A model generated the notes under the pieces. That model saw nothing but the letters and a program-made list of their open reading frames with translations, was not told the origin of the DNA and made no database searches. This document shows positions 26,007-35,513 of a stretch of DNA of 64,000 bases, in pieces (position 1 is the stretch's first letter; each line of letters opens with the position of its first letter). This stretch comes from CANDOC01 sp965261725 (lineage in GTDB: Bacteria > Pseudomonadota > Gammaproteobacteria > Pseudomonadales > Endozoicomonadaceae), in contig CBDHDU010000043.1 of the NCBI GenBank assembly GCA_965261725.1, forward strand, positions 1 through 64,000, given 5' to 3'. A program made the translations under genes and the position numbers.

Positions 26007-27430
26007 GGGCGCAGATAAGCAACGGCAGAGTAGCAACCGGGTCGTCCCAGCTGTTCCTTCACATCAATCTTGGCTTCTCGCAACGGGTGAGTGGCTCTGG
26101 CTTCATTACCAATGGCGTTGGCATTAGTGTATTGCTGAATCCAGATATTCATCTCTCTTGCCAGATCGCCTGCCTCTACGTTTGAACCAATCCGGTCGCG
26201 TCCGATAACTTTAAGGTAATGTGCTATCCGGCTGCTTGCCATGATATAGGGCATGCGGGCAGAGATCGCAGCGTTAGCCGTTGCGTCCGGATCAATATAC
26301 TGCTTCGGTCGTTGAATTGTCTGGGCACCGATAAAGACGGCATAACCCTGATTTTTGTAATGAACCAACGGCAGAAACCCGAGGTCACTCAGTTCTTTTT
26401 CCCGTTCATCGGTAAGGTTAATTTCAGTCGGGCACTGCATAACCTTGTCGCCTGATGGAGAACGGTAGACAAATGTCGGCAGACCATCGACCTTGCCGCC
26501 ATTCTCCAAACCACGAATCGCAGTACACCAGCCGAACATAGAGAAGGCATCAGTGACCCGCTGCCCCATGGCAAATGCCGCATTGGTCCAAGTGAAATCA
26601 GCAGCACTGGTCGGGTAAGGCTCGCCATAACCATCCAGAGGAAACTCTTCGAAATGGAAAGTTTTTGAACTAAGTCCGTTCTGACCATAAGGCGCACGCG
26701 CCATAACCCGGGGCATGGTCAGTACCAGATAACGGGACTCATCGCTGTCACGCAGAGAGTTCCATGCAGCATAAGCAGGTGAATCAAAGCCCGGAGCGAC
26801 AGGCTTGCCTTCGTAGAAGGTTGTAAAGTTATCAAAATCAAACATGGCGGGTGAAGCCGCCGCAACAAACGGTGCGTGGCTGGCTGCAGAGACTTCACAC
26901 AGGTAGCGCATCAGAGCGACATCTTCATCGCCGTAACCAAATTCATAATCACCCAAAATTACACTGTAAGGTTCACCACCTGCCGTACCATATTCGCTTT
27001 GGTAGACCCTATTGAAATAGGGGCTCCGGTCTATAGCGGTAGCATTTTCAAACTGATCGAGCAGGGTTTCCCGGTCAGCATTCAGAATTTTTATTTTCAG
27101 ATCAGTGCCCAGATCACTGTCTTTTACGAGCTTGTGTAATCCACGCCATGTGCCTTCCAGTTTCTGGAAGTTTTCATGGTGCATGATCTTGGAAAGCTGT
27201 TCCGATATTTTTTTGTCTATAGCTTCAACGGCCAACCCGACAGATTTTGTCAGGTTGTGGTTCCAGCTGAGGGTGCCAGCCATTGCCTGTTCAGTGAAAA
27301 CTGTCAGCAACTTTTTTGTCGTGTCTTCCGGCGTCAACCGGACGGCGATGCAGGCTTTGTCGACAAGACTGATCTCTTCTTCAGTAATGACCGTGCCTTC
27401 GAGAGGCTCTTCCTTTACTGTCGTGCTCAT
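25937..27430 (-). CDS. tssC: T6SS contractile sheath large subunit TssC (VipB)
   Basis: 497 residues, standard length. Ribosome site GGAGT six bases before ATG 27430. Characteristic blocks: LEGTWRGLHKLV, SEYGTAGGEPYSVILGDYEF, APFVAAASP, and the C-terminal AVAYLRPWLQMEELTTSLRMVANIP. It combines with TssB into the cytoplasmic sheath that contracts to push the Hcp tube. The preceding tssB gene is 135 bases upstream, a longer gap than elsewhere in the operon, with nothing recognisable in it. Confidence 0.95.
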   Translation of the reverse strand: MSTTVKEEPLEGTVITEEEISLVDKACIAVRLTPEDTTKKLLTVFTEQAMAGTLSWNHNLTKSVGLAVEAIDKKISEQLSKIMHHENFQKLEGTWRGLHKLVKDSDLGTDLKIKILNADRETLLDQFENATAIDRSPYFNRVYQSEYGTAGGEPYSVILGDYEFGYGDEDVALMRYLCEVSAASHAPFVAAASPAMFDFDNFTTFYEGKPVAPGFDSPAYAAWNSLRDSDESRYLVLTMPRVMARAPYGQNGLSSKTFHFEEFPLDGYGEPYPTSAADFTWTNAAFAMGQRVTDAFSMFGWCTAIRGLENGGKVDGLPTFVYRSPSGDKVMQCPTEINLTDEREKELSDLGFLPLVHYKNQGYAVFIGAQTIQRPKQYIDPDATANAAISARMPYIMASSRIAHYLKVIGRDRIGSNVEAGDLAREMNIWIQQYTNANAIGNEARATHPLREAKIDVKEQLGRPGCYSAVAYLRPWLQMEELTTSLRMVANIPGGSN

Positions 27431-27565
27431 TGATGTACTCCAACCGTTACCGGCGACATTACCGTGTTTATTCCAACCTTGCCTGTGACGCAGGCCAGTG
27501 CTGTTTGACAGCTTGTCGGTTTAATTACGGACCATGATGCTGCATGGGCTGTCTTGTATCTGAGG

Positions 27566-28156
27566 CTATTTTTTCTCCTTATCTTTACCCTTCTTCGGTT
27601 TCTCTTCTTTCGCTTGCTTCTCCTCTTTCTCGTCTTTTGGTGCTTCAAGCTGAGGGGGTTCTACACCCAGCTCACTGGCCAGACGTTTAATGGATTCGTC
27701 ATCCTTCAGAATCTTGCAGATCAGCCGCTCAAAATCGGTGGAACGATCGGCCTTGCTGAGCAGTACTCGTAGCTGATTGCGGATACTGACCAGTATTTTC
27801 AGCGGCTCAATCTGGTTGACCAGTTCGTCCGGGGTGAAATCCTGCATACGGTTGAATTTCATATTGACCTGCATATCCGAAGCTTCCGGATCACTGGACA
27901 ATACATTCTCAACCCGCATATTCAGAGCGGGGCCAATTCTGCTCATAATCTCATCAAAATTGTCGTGGTCAACCTGTATGAACTCCCTGTCTTCAAAAGG
28001 TTCCAGTTGTTCCTCCGTTTTATCACCAGAGAAATTCCCGGTTACACCGACAACAAAGGGTAGCTCACGTTGTTCTTGTGAATCACCGGTTTCAACGTCA
28101 TAGGTGATACTGACACGGTTCTTGCGAATCCGTTTGTGTTGGGCATTAAGCGGCAT
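27566..28156 (-). CDS. tssB: T6SS contractile sheath small subunit TssB (VipA)
   Basis: 196 residues. The family start RIRKNRVSITYDVETGD is present, with LPFVVGVTGNFSG and NMRVENVL. The last 30 residues are a Lys/Glu-rich charged tail (KDEKEEKQAKEEKPKKGKDK), longer than the usual TssB end. It pairs with TssC in the sheath. Confidence 0.95.
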   Translation of the reverse strand: MPLNAQHKRIRKNRVSITYDVETGDSQEQRELPFVVGVTGNFSGDKTEEQLEPFEDREFIQVDHDNFDEIMSRIGPALNMRVENVLSSDPEASDMQVNMKFNRMQDFTPDELVNQIEPLKILVSIRNQLRVLLSKADRSTDFERLICKILKDDESIKRLASELGVEPPQLEAPKDEKEEKQAKEEKPKKGKDKEKK

Positions 28157-28210
28157 CTGCCACGTACCTCATGTGATATTGGTGATATTTCCTGAGTGTC
28201 GGGCAAATGG

Positions 28211-28798
28211 TTATACGTCTTTACTCTTCAGTTGCCCGGGTTTAATTGCAGAAATAACCTTGCCATTCGATAAGTCGAATGCGACTTCACCACCGGGTTT
28301 CCAGCCACCACCTGAGCCTGTTGTATTCCAGAATTTGAGGTGAATAACAGTATAAGCCAGAGCCAGACGTTCCTGTGGCAGTCCACCATCGCTCACCCCA
28401 AGAGAGTAATGAGCCAGTCGTGCCTGCTCGAGGAATATCTGTATTTTCGGTTTAAACGTCATGCCCTTGTTACTGCTTGCCTTGGGTTCCATACCGACAG
28501 CAAAGATTCTTACTTCAGAACCTTCATCACCGGGTTCCAGTAACAGGGAGCGGAGATCTTCAGATGCCCCGCACATGTCTTTAGTCATCGTGACTTCATT
28601 AAAAGCCGCCATACCACCATCAGCATGCTGCATATTACCCACATCCATACTGACATTGCGGATTGCGCCCCACTGCATGCCTGTTATGGGAAACAGGTCA
28701 CCATTGCTGGAGTTGACACCTTCCATAAGCACCAGATTAGCATTCTGGGTTCCCTGGTATTTGACACCCTTTATCTGAATGAAAATTCCTGCAGCCAT
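28211..28798 (-). CDS. hcp: Hcp-family T6SS tube protein, first copy
   Basis: 195 residues with AGAGG upstream of ATG 28798. It opens MAAGIFIQIKGVKYQGTQNA as Hcp proteins do, and has the later HYSLGVSDGGLPQERLALAYTVIHLKF strand. Hcp hexamers stack into the inner tube and carry small effectors. It is somewhat longer than the common 160-170 residues, with a basic C-terminal extension (KPGQLKSKDV). It is a diverged paralogue of the next gene; tandem hcp genes inside the core operon suggest mixed tubes or cargo choice (inference). Confidence 0.9.
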   Translation of the reverse strand: MAAGIFIQIKGVKYQGTQNANLVLMEGVNSSNGDLFPITGMQWGAIRNVSMDVGNMQHADGGMAAFNEVTMTKDMCGASEDLRSLLLEPGDEGSEVRIFAVGMEPKASSNKGMTFKPKIQIFLEQARLAHYSLGVSDGGLPQERLALAYTVIHLKFWNTTGSGGGWKPGGEVAFDLSNGKVISAIKPGQLKSKDV

Positions 28799-28883
28799 TG
28801 TCTTGTACCTCTATCGTTCCTCGACTGCTGTGACAAATCATCTGCCCCAACCAATCGTCAATTGAACAAACAGAAAACAGTTA

Positions 28884-29468
28884 TCAGAACGGAGATTCTG
28901 ATGTACCCCCTCCAGATTTGTGACCTGCGGAAAGCACCTTGCCTTCGGACAGGATAAATGAGACCGGGCTACCTTTTTTCCAGTCACCACCGACCTCTTC
29001 AAACCATTGGGTGATTTCAAAGACGTTATAGGAAAAGGCCAGTCGTTCAGCTGCATTGCCATCCTTGCCAACAGACAGCCCGTAGTGAACCAATCGTGAA
29101 TATTCAATCTTTATCTGCATCATCAACTGGCGTCCCTGATCTCCTTCATCCGGTGAGGGTACGCATTTGTAAAAATTGACAAGGCGGCCCAGTTTTCCCG
29201 GTAATAGCATGGCGGAGACAATTCCTTCTGAAGAACCATCAACGGGCTTGGAAACGACAAACTCATTGAAAGCAACCATGCCTGTATCACGGGTTGCCAT
29301 TCCCCCGATATCCATTGGGATAGCACGTACTGCTGCCCAGTTCAGACTGTTAATCGGAATCAGATCGCCGGTACTTGCTGTAGGTTTAACACTGATAATG
29401 GACGGCTTGTCCTTATCAGTGAGTCCCTGCACAGCAATCTTTTCGACTTGCATATATAAATCAGCCAT
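28884..29468 (-). CDS. hcp: Hcp-family T6SS tube protein, second copy
   Basis: 194 residues; the ribosome site AGGAGG before ATG 29468 is the best in the operon, consistent with the large amounts of Hcp needed. It begins MADLYMQVEKIAVQGLTDKD and has the same layout as the downstream paralogue (SRLVHYGLSVGKDGNAAERLAFSYNVFEITQWF) but differs at most positions, so the duplication is old. The C-terminus is Gly/Ser-rich. Confidence 0.9.
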   Translation of the reverse strand: MADLYMQVEKIAVQGLTDKDKPSIISVKPTASTGDLIPINSLNWAAVRAIPMDIGGMATRDTGMVAFNEFVVSKPVDGSSEGIVSAMLLPGKLGRLVNFYKCVPSPDEGDQGRQLMMQIKIEYSRLVHYGLSVGKDGNAAERLAFSYNVFEITQWFEEVGGDWKKGSPVSFILSEGKVLSAGHKSGGGTSESPF

Positions 29469-29511
29469 TTCAGCCTCCTTCAGGCATAGGCATCATTGAT
29501 TCGTAAGTGGT

Positions 29512-30981
29512 CTACATAAATGCATCGCTGCCTGTATCTGTTTCTACCTCTGTTTCTTCTTCTTCCGCTTCGGGTTCCTCTTCAATATCCTCTCCATTGC
29601 CATTAGTGGATGGAGGGGCACTTGTACTGAACTGAACGTCACTGACCGGCATGCTTTTATCCGGCAGATCGAGTCCTGCCCGGAGATAAATATTGCCCAG
29701 CATGCTGGTGTCGTTATTCATCACCTCCTGCAGAAATTCAGGTAATGTCAGCTGCGCCATTCGCAGCGCTTTTTCCAGAATGTATGAAACCGGGCTATAG
29801 GGTTGGGTTTGCCTGAAAAAAGCAGACAGTTGGCGCATCACTTCAAGCGCATGATCCTGACTCTGGATATATTGGGCGACAGCATCCCCGGATATTTCAA
29901 AATTGCTGTTACCATGCCCTGTATGCTGTGCCTGTTTGGAAGTCCCGGAATTTTCAGAATCGTTTTCTGATGAATCAGTGGTTTCGCTGGCAGGTTGCTC
30001 TTTTACTTCTTCACCCGGCCAGGGTCTGAGCAGCTGCCCCAGCAGGCTTTTAGTTGCATTAAGGCTTTCATTCAGACAGGACTGCAGAGGCTGGGTATTC
30101 AATAAATGGGATGAAGCACCATCACTGCAATGAGAGGACAGTGTTGCTTCAATCAGTTGCAGCTCACTGATACTGCCCTGAATGGCAATAATATTGGCAA
30201 CCACACCATCCTTGTCCTGATTCAGCGCACTGCGTGCCCGTTTTCCCATTGATTCCATCTGACCCCGGCTGGCACCATGCTGATAATCCAGTAGTGACAT
30301 CAGACCGATAAGTGGTGCTATACGCAGGGGAATCTGTACCAGCCCGTCACCGGATACATCGCCAATAATCTGCTGACAGATTTTGAGTTTTTTTATCCAG
30401 TCATTGCTGTTACATGACGCAATTGTCGAAGAGGGCGATTCGGTTTCTTTTGAATCCTCCTCGTTTTCATTTTCACTTTCAGATTCTTTTTCTTCGTCGG
30501 CTGTTTCAGCCTCAGCAGTTTCGCTTTCCTGATCGGTATCAGATTGTTGTTCGGCTACTTCAGTCTGTTGTTTTTGTGCCTGTATTTCTTCATCACCGGG
30601 AGGGCGTAGCAGGGCACCATAGGTTTCCAGCAATTCACGTATCAATACCAGACACTGGTGCATGGATTGATACGGATCATCGGTGAAAAGATGGGAATAA
30701 AGCAGCCAGCCGAGGAGATCCAGATCCCGGGTGCTTTCGTTCAGTAGCTGTAAAATCAGATCACTGACTTGCTGCCAGTTACGGTTATTAGTGCTTCGCA
30801 GTTCATCAAGTTGTTCCGGCTCAGGGTTTTGCTCAAGTGCGCGAAAGCTGCTGCGGGCCAGATTCAGCGTGTTACGAAACGGACGATACAGCTCCGGGCT
30901 GGAATGTAAAACAACGCCTGTCGGAGAGTCTCCTTCAATAGGTTGTTTCAGGCGTGTGATCAGTTCGTCGTCCAGGTTCAT
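29512..30981 (-). CDS. tssA: T6SS protein TssA (ImpA N-terminal type)
   Basis: 489 residues. The ImpA_N domain lies in the first ~130 residues (PIEGDSPTGVVLHSSPELYRPFR, then NWQQVSDLILQLLNESTRDL), and a C-terminal helical part contains PYSPVSYILEKALRMAQLTLPEFLQE. An unusually acidic stretch of Glu, Ser and Thr separates them (about residues 145-195), and the C-terminal 30 residues are again acidic. TssA primes and guides tube and sheath assembly at the baseplate and the distal end. It starts 36 bases after the sel1 gene. Confidence 0.9.
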   Translation of the reverse strand: MNLDDELITRLKQPIEGDSPTGVVLHSSPELYRPFRNTLNLARSSFRALEQNPEPEQLDELRSTNNRNWQQVSDLILQLLNESTRDLDLLGWLLYSHLFTDDPYQSMHQCLVLIRELLETYGALLRPPGDEEIQAQKQQTEVAEQQSDTDQESETAEAETADEEKESESENENEEDSKETESPSSTIASCNSNDWIKKLKICQQIIGDVSGDGLVQIPLRIAPLIGLMSLLDYQHGASRGQMESMGKRARSALNQDKDGVVANIIAIQGSISELQLIEATLSSHCSDGASSHLLNTQPLQSCLNESLNATKSLLGQLLRPWPGEEVKEQPASETTDSSENDSENSGTSKQAQHTGHGNSNFEISGDAVAQYIQSQDHALEVMRQLSAFFRQTQPYSPVSYILEKALRMAQLTLPEFLQEVMNNDTSMLGNIYLRAGLDLPDKSMPVSDVQFSTSAPPSTNGNGEDIEEEPEAEEEETEVETDTGSDAFM

Positions 30982-31017
30982 AGTGTTAACTTATTCTGAA
31001 GGAATGCGAAGCCATAT

Positions 31018-32517
31018 TCAGATCGGCTTTCCCGCTTCTGATGCCATCTGGATACGATGGATCAGGTAAGGAACGGGAGCAGTCCGTTGATAGTTATAGT
31101 CATTAAAGATTTTCTGAGCCAGTTTTTGCCCTTGTGTCAGTGCATGGCGGTCAAGGCGGGCAGCAAGTGCATCGCGTCGTCCGGCACCTGTCGTCCAGCC
31201 CCATGCCAGAGCAACACTTTGCCATGCATAAGCGGAAACTAAATCTGCAGGTACCCCGAAACCGGTTTCCAGTAACAGTCCGGTTGCCCAGGCAGACCAG
31301 GCATCACCAAGCGTGGCGCCTTTGTAAAACCAGTGCCAGGCGCGTTCAGGTGTCGTGGGTGTTCCCAGACCGTTCAGGTAGAGATAACCAGCCAGTCGCA
31401 TGGATGAAAGCAGTCCATAGTTAGCGCCGGTTTCCAGGAACAGTAATGCCGACGCATAATCAGGCGCTACACCCAGCCCAATAAAATAGAGTGTGCCGAG
31501 ATTGTGGCTGGCTAATGGATCCAGAGGGATGTTGCGCTGGAACAGGCTGGCTGCGGATTCGAAGTCTCTGTTTCTGGCATTGACATAACCGAGTAGGGTG
31601 GTCGATTCACGGCTTGCCTGACTTTCGAGACTGTTAAGCAGCCAGGCATGAATTGTTTCCGGGGTGGTAACAGGGCCATAACCATCGATCGCCATCCGGG
31701 CGAGCCAGTAAGCTGATTCTTTATGGTGAGCGAGGGCATTAGTCAGGTACTGTCTGGCAATATCAAAGTTTTGTGCACCTCCCATACCGTATATATTCAT
31801 CAATCCCATATTCAGCTGCGCCAGAGGCTGACTGGCTGTGGCTGATTTTTCAAACCACCGGCGGGCGGTGGCGTAATTCTGAGGTATATTGATACCGTCA
31901 CGATTGATTTCGCCATAAAGCAGACAGGCTTCAGGTATTCCTGCTCTGGCGGCACTGGCAATGGAATCAGAGGTGTTCGGTTTTTTCAGCTCCATTCGCA
32001 ATAGTGCCAGTTGCCAGGTCGCCATAGCATTGCCCTGAGCGCTGGATTTTTGCAGCCATTCAAGTCCTTGTGCCGTATCCGGCAGCACACCTAAACCTTT
32101 CCATGTGCAATAGCCGAGCATTAATCTGGCATTTGCGTTTCCCTGAACGGCCTGTTGCCGAATCCAGCTTATCATTGGGTGTAATAAGGGTTGCAGGCGC
32201 GCAGCATCAGTTTGGGACAAAGTGTCTTTACGGGCTTCTATCTGTTGATGCAGAGAGGGAATAAGCGGCAGTGTCTGACGATAGTCAGACTGTAATGCCT
32301 TGCCACTGAAAAGCTTATGTGCGACCAGTTCGGGGGATGGCTGATGTAGTGTATGGCTGGCACTTTCAGGTGGTGGACTGGAAATTCTGGGTGTTGAGTC
32401 AGTACGGTGATGGCTGCAGCCTGTCAGCAGCGTGGTTTGCAAACCAATTAGCAGAAGCAACTGGCATGAGTACAGGAAAGAACTTTTCGGTACCCACGAT
32501 TTTGAAAAAGCATTCAT
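31018..32517 (-). CDS. Sel1-repeat lipoprotein at the head of the T6SS operon
   Basis: 499 residues from ATG 32517. A lipoprotein signal ends in LLTGC, so it should be anchored in the envelope. The rest consists of Sel1-like TPR repeats, seen as ARLMLGYCTWKGLGVLPDTAQGLEWLQKSSAQ, AQLNMGLMNIYGMG and LGTLYFIGLGVAPDYASALLFLE. Such repeats bind other proteins. It is the first gene of the minus-strand T6SS block, divergent from vgrG, and probably an accessory protein of the apparatus. The 188 bases to vgrG must hold promoters for both blocks, but I see no clear consensus there. Confidence 0.82.
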   Translation of the reverse strand: MNAFSKSWVPKSSFLYSCQLLLLIGLQTTLLTGCSHHRTDSTPRISSPPPESASHTLHQPSPELVAHKLFSGKALQSDYRQTLPLIPSLHQQIEARKDTLSQTDAARLQPLLHPMISWIRQQAVQGNANARLMLGYCTWKGLGVLPDTAQGLEWLQKSSAQGNAMATWQLALLRMELKKPNTSDSIASAARAGIPEACLLYGEINRDGINIPQNYATARRWFEKSATASQPLAQLNMGLMNIYGMGGAQNFDIARQYLTNALAHHKESAYWLARMAIDGYGPVTTPETIHAWLLNSLESQASRESTTLLGYVNARNRDFESAASLFQRNIPLDPLASHNLGTLYFIGLGVAPDYASALLFLETGANYGLLSSMRLAGYLYLNGLGTPTTPERAWHWFYKGATLGDAWSAWATGLLLETGFGVPADLVSAYAWQSVALAWGWTTGAGRRDALAARLDRHALTQGQKLAQKIFNDYNYQRTAPVPYLIHRIQMASEAGKPI

Positions 32518-32705
32518 GGTGAAAAGTTCGTAATCTCTAATCAGTTTTACAAGCAAAAGTGATTTCTGTAAGTTGTCAGGCATTAGCCATTACCCTGATT
32601 TGCATATCTATGTACTGATAAACACAGGCACCCATCTCAACCCATGCTGATGGCGAAGTATTGTCTATGTTAAGACCTCCTGCACAGTGAGAAGAGTGAA
32701 AGTTT

Positions 32706-34736
32706 ATGTCAGCAAAAGAGGCTCCCGTCACAGACGTGCGCCCCTTGGTGGTTAAAACAGAATCAGGCGATAAGTTTGCGGGCGTTGATTTACGTGTCAG
32801 TGAATACATATCCCGCCCTTTTGAAATGCGACTGAAGTTTATTGTTGAAGATCTGGATCTGGGCGGGGTTGTCGGTAAAACCGCCTGCTGCACTTACCAG
32901 CCGGGAGCGGGTAAAAAGAGAACAGAAAAACGTTGTTTTAATGGTGTTGTCTGTCAGATAGAACAACAGCGCTATCTGATTCAGACGGGTTTGCAGCTTT
33001 ATGCTATGACCTTACGTCCCTGGTTCTGGCTTTTGCGTTTCAGGGTTAACTGTCGTGTATATCAAAACCTTTCTGTTCAGAATATCGCCAGTAAAATTTT
33101 TGATGAGCATGGTTTCCACGGGCAGTACAGCTTTAAGGTACGGGGGGGGAGTAAAAGCCGGGAATACTGCACCCAGTTTAATGAAACCGATTTTGACTTC
33201 ATTTCCCGGCTGCTGACAGAAGAAGGTATGCACTATCACTTTGTTCACAGTGCCAGTGGTCACAAAATGATAATCGGTAGTGATAATCAGGCATTTGAAA
33301 ATACTGGTGCGAAAGCCAGTTACTCTGCGGGTTATAAACAAATGGCTGATGTCGTTGACACCTGGCTGCCGGGTCTGGCCGTTCATGGTGGCAGTTCAAT
33401 GCTGGCAGATTATGATCCGCTTCAGGCTACGGTTGTAACCAGTAGCGAGAACAAAACACAGGATAAAAACGCCTCATCCACCCCTGTGTCATATTATTAT
33501 CCGGGGCTGTTTACGGAGCGCTCTGATGCTGACAGTGCGGCGAAGCTGCGTCAGGAAGCAGAAGATACTCAGGGTACTTATGTGAGAGGTTCCGGCGGCT
33601 TCCCTGAATTTACAGCCGGTTCCCGCTTTAAGCTTAAAAAGCATGTTGATAGTCAACAGCAGGGCGAATACGTCATCGTTGAAGTAGTACATCAGCTTTA
33701 TGATGGTGAGACAGGGCAACAACCGGAGTATTCAAATCGCTTTCGCTGTATTCCTGCGGCTACTCCTTTTCGTTCCCGGGTCATGCCCAAGCCCCGAATT
33801 CACAGCTTGCAGGTGGCGGTTTGTACGGGGCCCAGCAACAATGAAATTTATACCAATGCTGACAGTCAGGTACGGGTGCAGTTTTTCTGGGACCAGGAAG
33901 GCAAGAATGATGAAAACTCCAGTTGCTGGATCAGGGTTGCCCAGCCGATGGCGGGTGCAGGCTTTGGCTGTCGTTTTCTGCCCAGAATAAATGACGAAGT
34001 ACTGGTTTGTTTTATCGATGGTGACCCTGATCGTCCGATTGTAACGGCTGTCGTTTATAATGGTAAAAACAAACCGCCCTATTCAGAGCAGGAAGTCAGT
34101 GGTGTACTGACGCACAGTACCCCGCAGGGAGAATCCACTGATGCCAATGAACTGCGATTTAACGACCATAAAAATCAGGAGTTGTTTGTTATGCAGGCTC
34201 AGAAGGATCTGCAGCTGACCGTTAAAAACGATAAAACTGAACAGGTTCAGGGTAACAGTACTCAGGAGATTGATAAAGAATGCAAAATCAGTGTGAAAGA
34301 AGCCTTTACCCAAAGCACTGAAAATCAGCTGTCGGTATCTTCAAAACAGAACATGTCGCTTTCCAGTGATGCCAGTATCAGCCAAAGTGCCAAGCAGGAG
34401 CTCAGTATGTCGGCGGATACCAATGCTTCACTTTCTGCTCAGGCGAATCTTGACGTGAAAGGCTTGGAAGTCTCTGTTGATGGTGAAGCCTCGATATCAC
34501 TGAAATCAGAAACCAGCAGCATATCTATAAATCCTGAAGGTATTACTATCACCGCTCCCAGCATCACTATTAACGGTGAGATGGAGACAACAGTCAGTGG
34601 TTTTATGGTTTCTCTGGAAGGAGAAATGACAACCGATATTACTGGCATGGTGGTTAGTATCGATGCGGAAACGATTATGGATGTCAGTGCCTCGACAATG
34701 GTCGCTATTGATGGTGCTTTTGTAGAAATTGCTTAA
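32706..34736 (+). CDS. vgrG: T6SS spike protein VgrG (TssI)
   Basis: 676 residues. Gp27-like part with ISRPFEMRLKFIVEDLDL and YCTQFNETDFDFISRLLTEEGMHYHF; gp5-like OB-fold with RVQFFWDQEGKNDENSSCWIRVAQPMAG and LPRINDEVLVCFIDGDPDRPIV, then the beta-helix. The C-terminal ~170 residues continue as a Ser/Thr-rich repetitive beta-prism (SLSAQANLDVKG, SISINPEGITITAPSITING) and end without an enzymatic domain. It trimerises to form the spike on top of the Hcp tube. It is the first gene of the plus-strand block; two genes of possible adaptor/cargo type follow directly. Confidence 0.95.
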   Translation: MSAKEAPVTDVRPLVVKTESGDKFAGVDLRVSEYISRPFEMRLKFIVEDLDLGGVVGKTACCTYQPGAGKKRTEKRCFNGVVCQIEQQRYLIQTGLQLYAMTLRPWFWLLRFRVNCRVYQNLSVQNIASKIFDEHGFHGQYSFKVRGGSKSREYCTQFNETDFDFISRLLTEEGMHYHFVHSASGHKMIIGSDNQAFENTGAKASYSAGYKQMADVVDTWLPGLAVHGGSSMLADYDPLQATVVTSSENKTQDKNASSTPVSYYYPGLFTERSDADSAAKLRQEAEDTQGTYVRGSGGFPEFTAGSRFKLKKHVDSQQQGEYVIVEVVHQLYDGETGQQPEYSNRFRCIPAATPFRSRVMPKPRIHSLQVAVCTGPSNNEIYTNADSQVRVQFFWDQEGKNDENSSCWIRVAQPMAGAGFGCRFLPRINDEVLVCFIDGDPDRPIVTAVVYNGKNKPPYSEQEVSGVLTHSTPQGESTDANELRFNDHKNQELFVMQAQKDLQLTVKNDKTEQVQGNSTQEIDKECKISVKEAFTQSTENQLSVSSKQNMSLSSDASISQSAKQELSMSADTNASLSAQANLDVKGLEVSVDGEASISLKSETSSISINPEGITITAPSITINGEMETTVSGFMVSLEGEMTTDITGMVVSIDAETIMDVSASTMVAIDGAFVEIA

Positions 34737-34748
34737 CGGGTATTTGAC

Positions 34749-35408
34749 ATGGTTCATGTTGTTTCCGGACCACCGGTAGAACTGTCTTCATTAACCGGAG
34801 AGTGGCGTGGCAAGTTTATGTCCCGATCTTCACGCAAGCTGTGTAAAGATGCGGCGCTCAAAAAAAAAGCGATGGCGCTGCTGGAAGACGCAGACCTTGA
34901 ACCTGAGCTGTTTATTTCCAAGCTGTTAGAAGAAACGCTGCACGAAGAATGTATTGCTTTTCTCGCCGTGGCACTACCACCAAGAGAATCTGTTTACTGG
35001 GCTATCTGTTGTTTTGACAGTATTCCCCGGCCACAGGAGGATGATCCGGATAATGAAGTCAATATCAGCAATGCATTTGCCAGTGCCAGAGGATGGATCA
35101 ATCAGCCAAACGAAGCAACACGACGCCATGCTGGCAAAATGGCGCGCAAAGCCGGCCTGAAAACAGCGGAGGGCTGGCTCGCTCAGGCCGCTTTCTGGAG
35201 CGGTGGTAGTATTCTTGCACCGGACAAACCATTTATAGCACCTCCTGAAGGCGTATATTCCAAAGCGATAAACAGTGCGCTGAAGTTATTAATGGGAAGA
35301 ACGATTACGGGTATGCCACGTGAAGTGCGTGAGCGCGCCAAGCCTGTAATGCGAATGTCGTTTATAAAGGCAGGGCTGGCTATCGCGCGTGGCGAAAGTG
35401 TGAAGTAG
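34749..35408 (+). CDS. DUF6931-like protein after vgrG
   Basis: 219 residues, soluble, no signal peptide. A domain around ALPPRESVYWAICCFDSI matches the 'PRxAVWWAxxC' block of DUF6931 proteins, which are often found in T6SS clusters near vgrG or FHA genes. A related block (MTPRQAVWWGADCLDH) occurs within the next protein, so both share a domain. It starts 12 bases after vgrG. A role as adaptor that loads cargo on VgrG is possible but unproven. The assignment rests on remembered motifs. Confidence 0.6.
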   Translation: MVHVVSGPPVELSSLTGEWRGKFMSRSSRKLCKDAALKKKAMALLEDADLEPELFISKLLEETLHEECIAFLAVALPPRESVYWAICCFDSIPRPQEDDPDNEVNISNAFASARGWINQPNEATRRHAGKMARKAGLKTAEGWLAQAAFWSGGSILAPDKPFIAPPEGVYSKAINSALKLLMGRTITGMPREVRERAKPVMRMSFIKAGLAIARGESVK

Positions 35409-35513
35409 TGGAAAAACATACAGCTACAAGTAATGAATAAGCTCACCTAAAGCGCAATCAATGAACCATAATTAATAACGACATAATCAACAGCGACGCG
35501 GGGTTTTATCAGT

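Noticed and set aside
27554..28103. Plus-strand hydrophobic ORFs opposite tssB
   Set aside because: They are the antisense of the Lys/Glu-rich tssB tail and body; Leu/Phe runs are the complement of Lys/Glu codons.
32518..32705. Sigma-54 promoter for the T6SS blocks between sel1 and vgrG
   Set aside because: The GG-N10-GC spacing is not met on either strand, so no promoter is called despite the obvious divergent arrangement.
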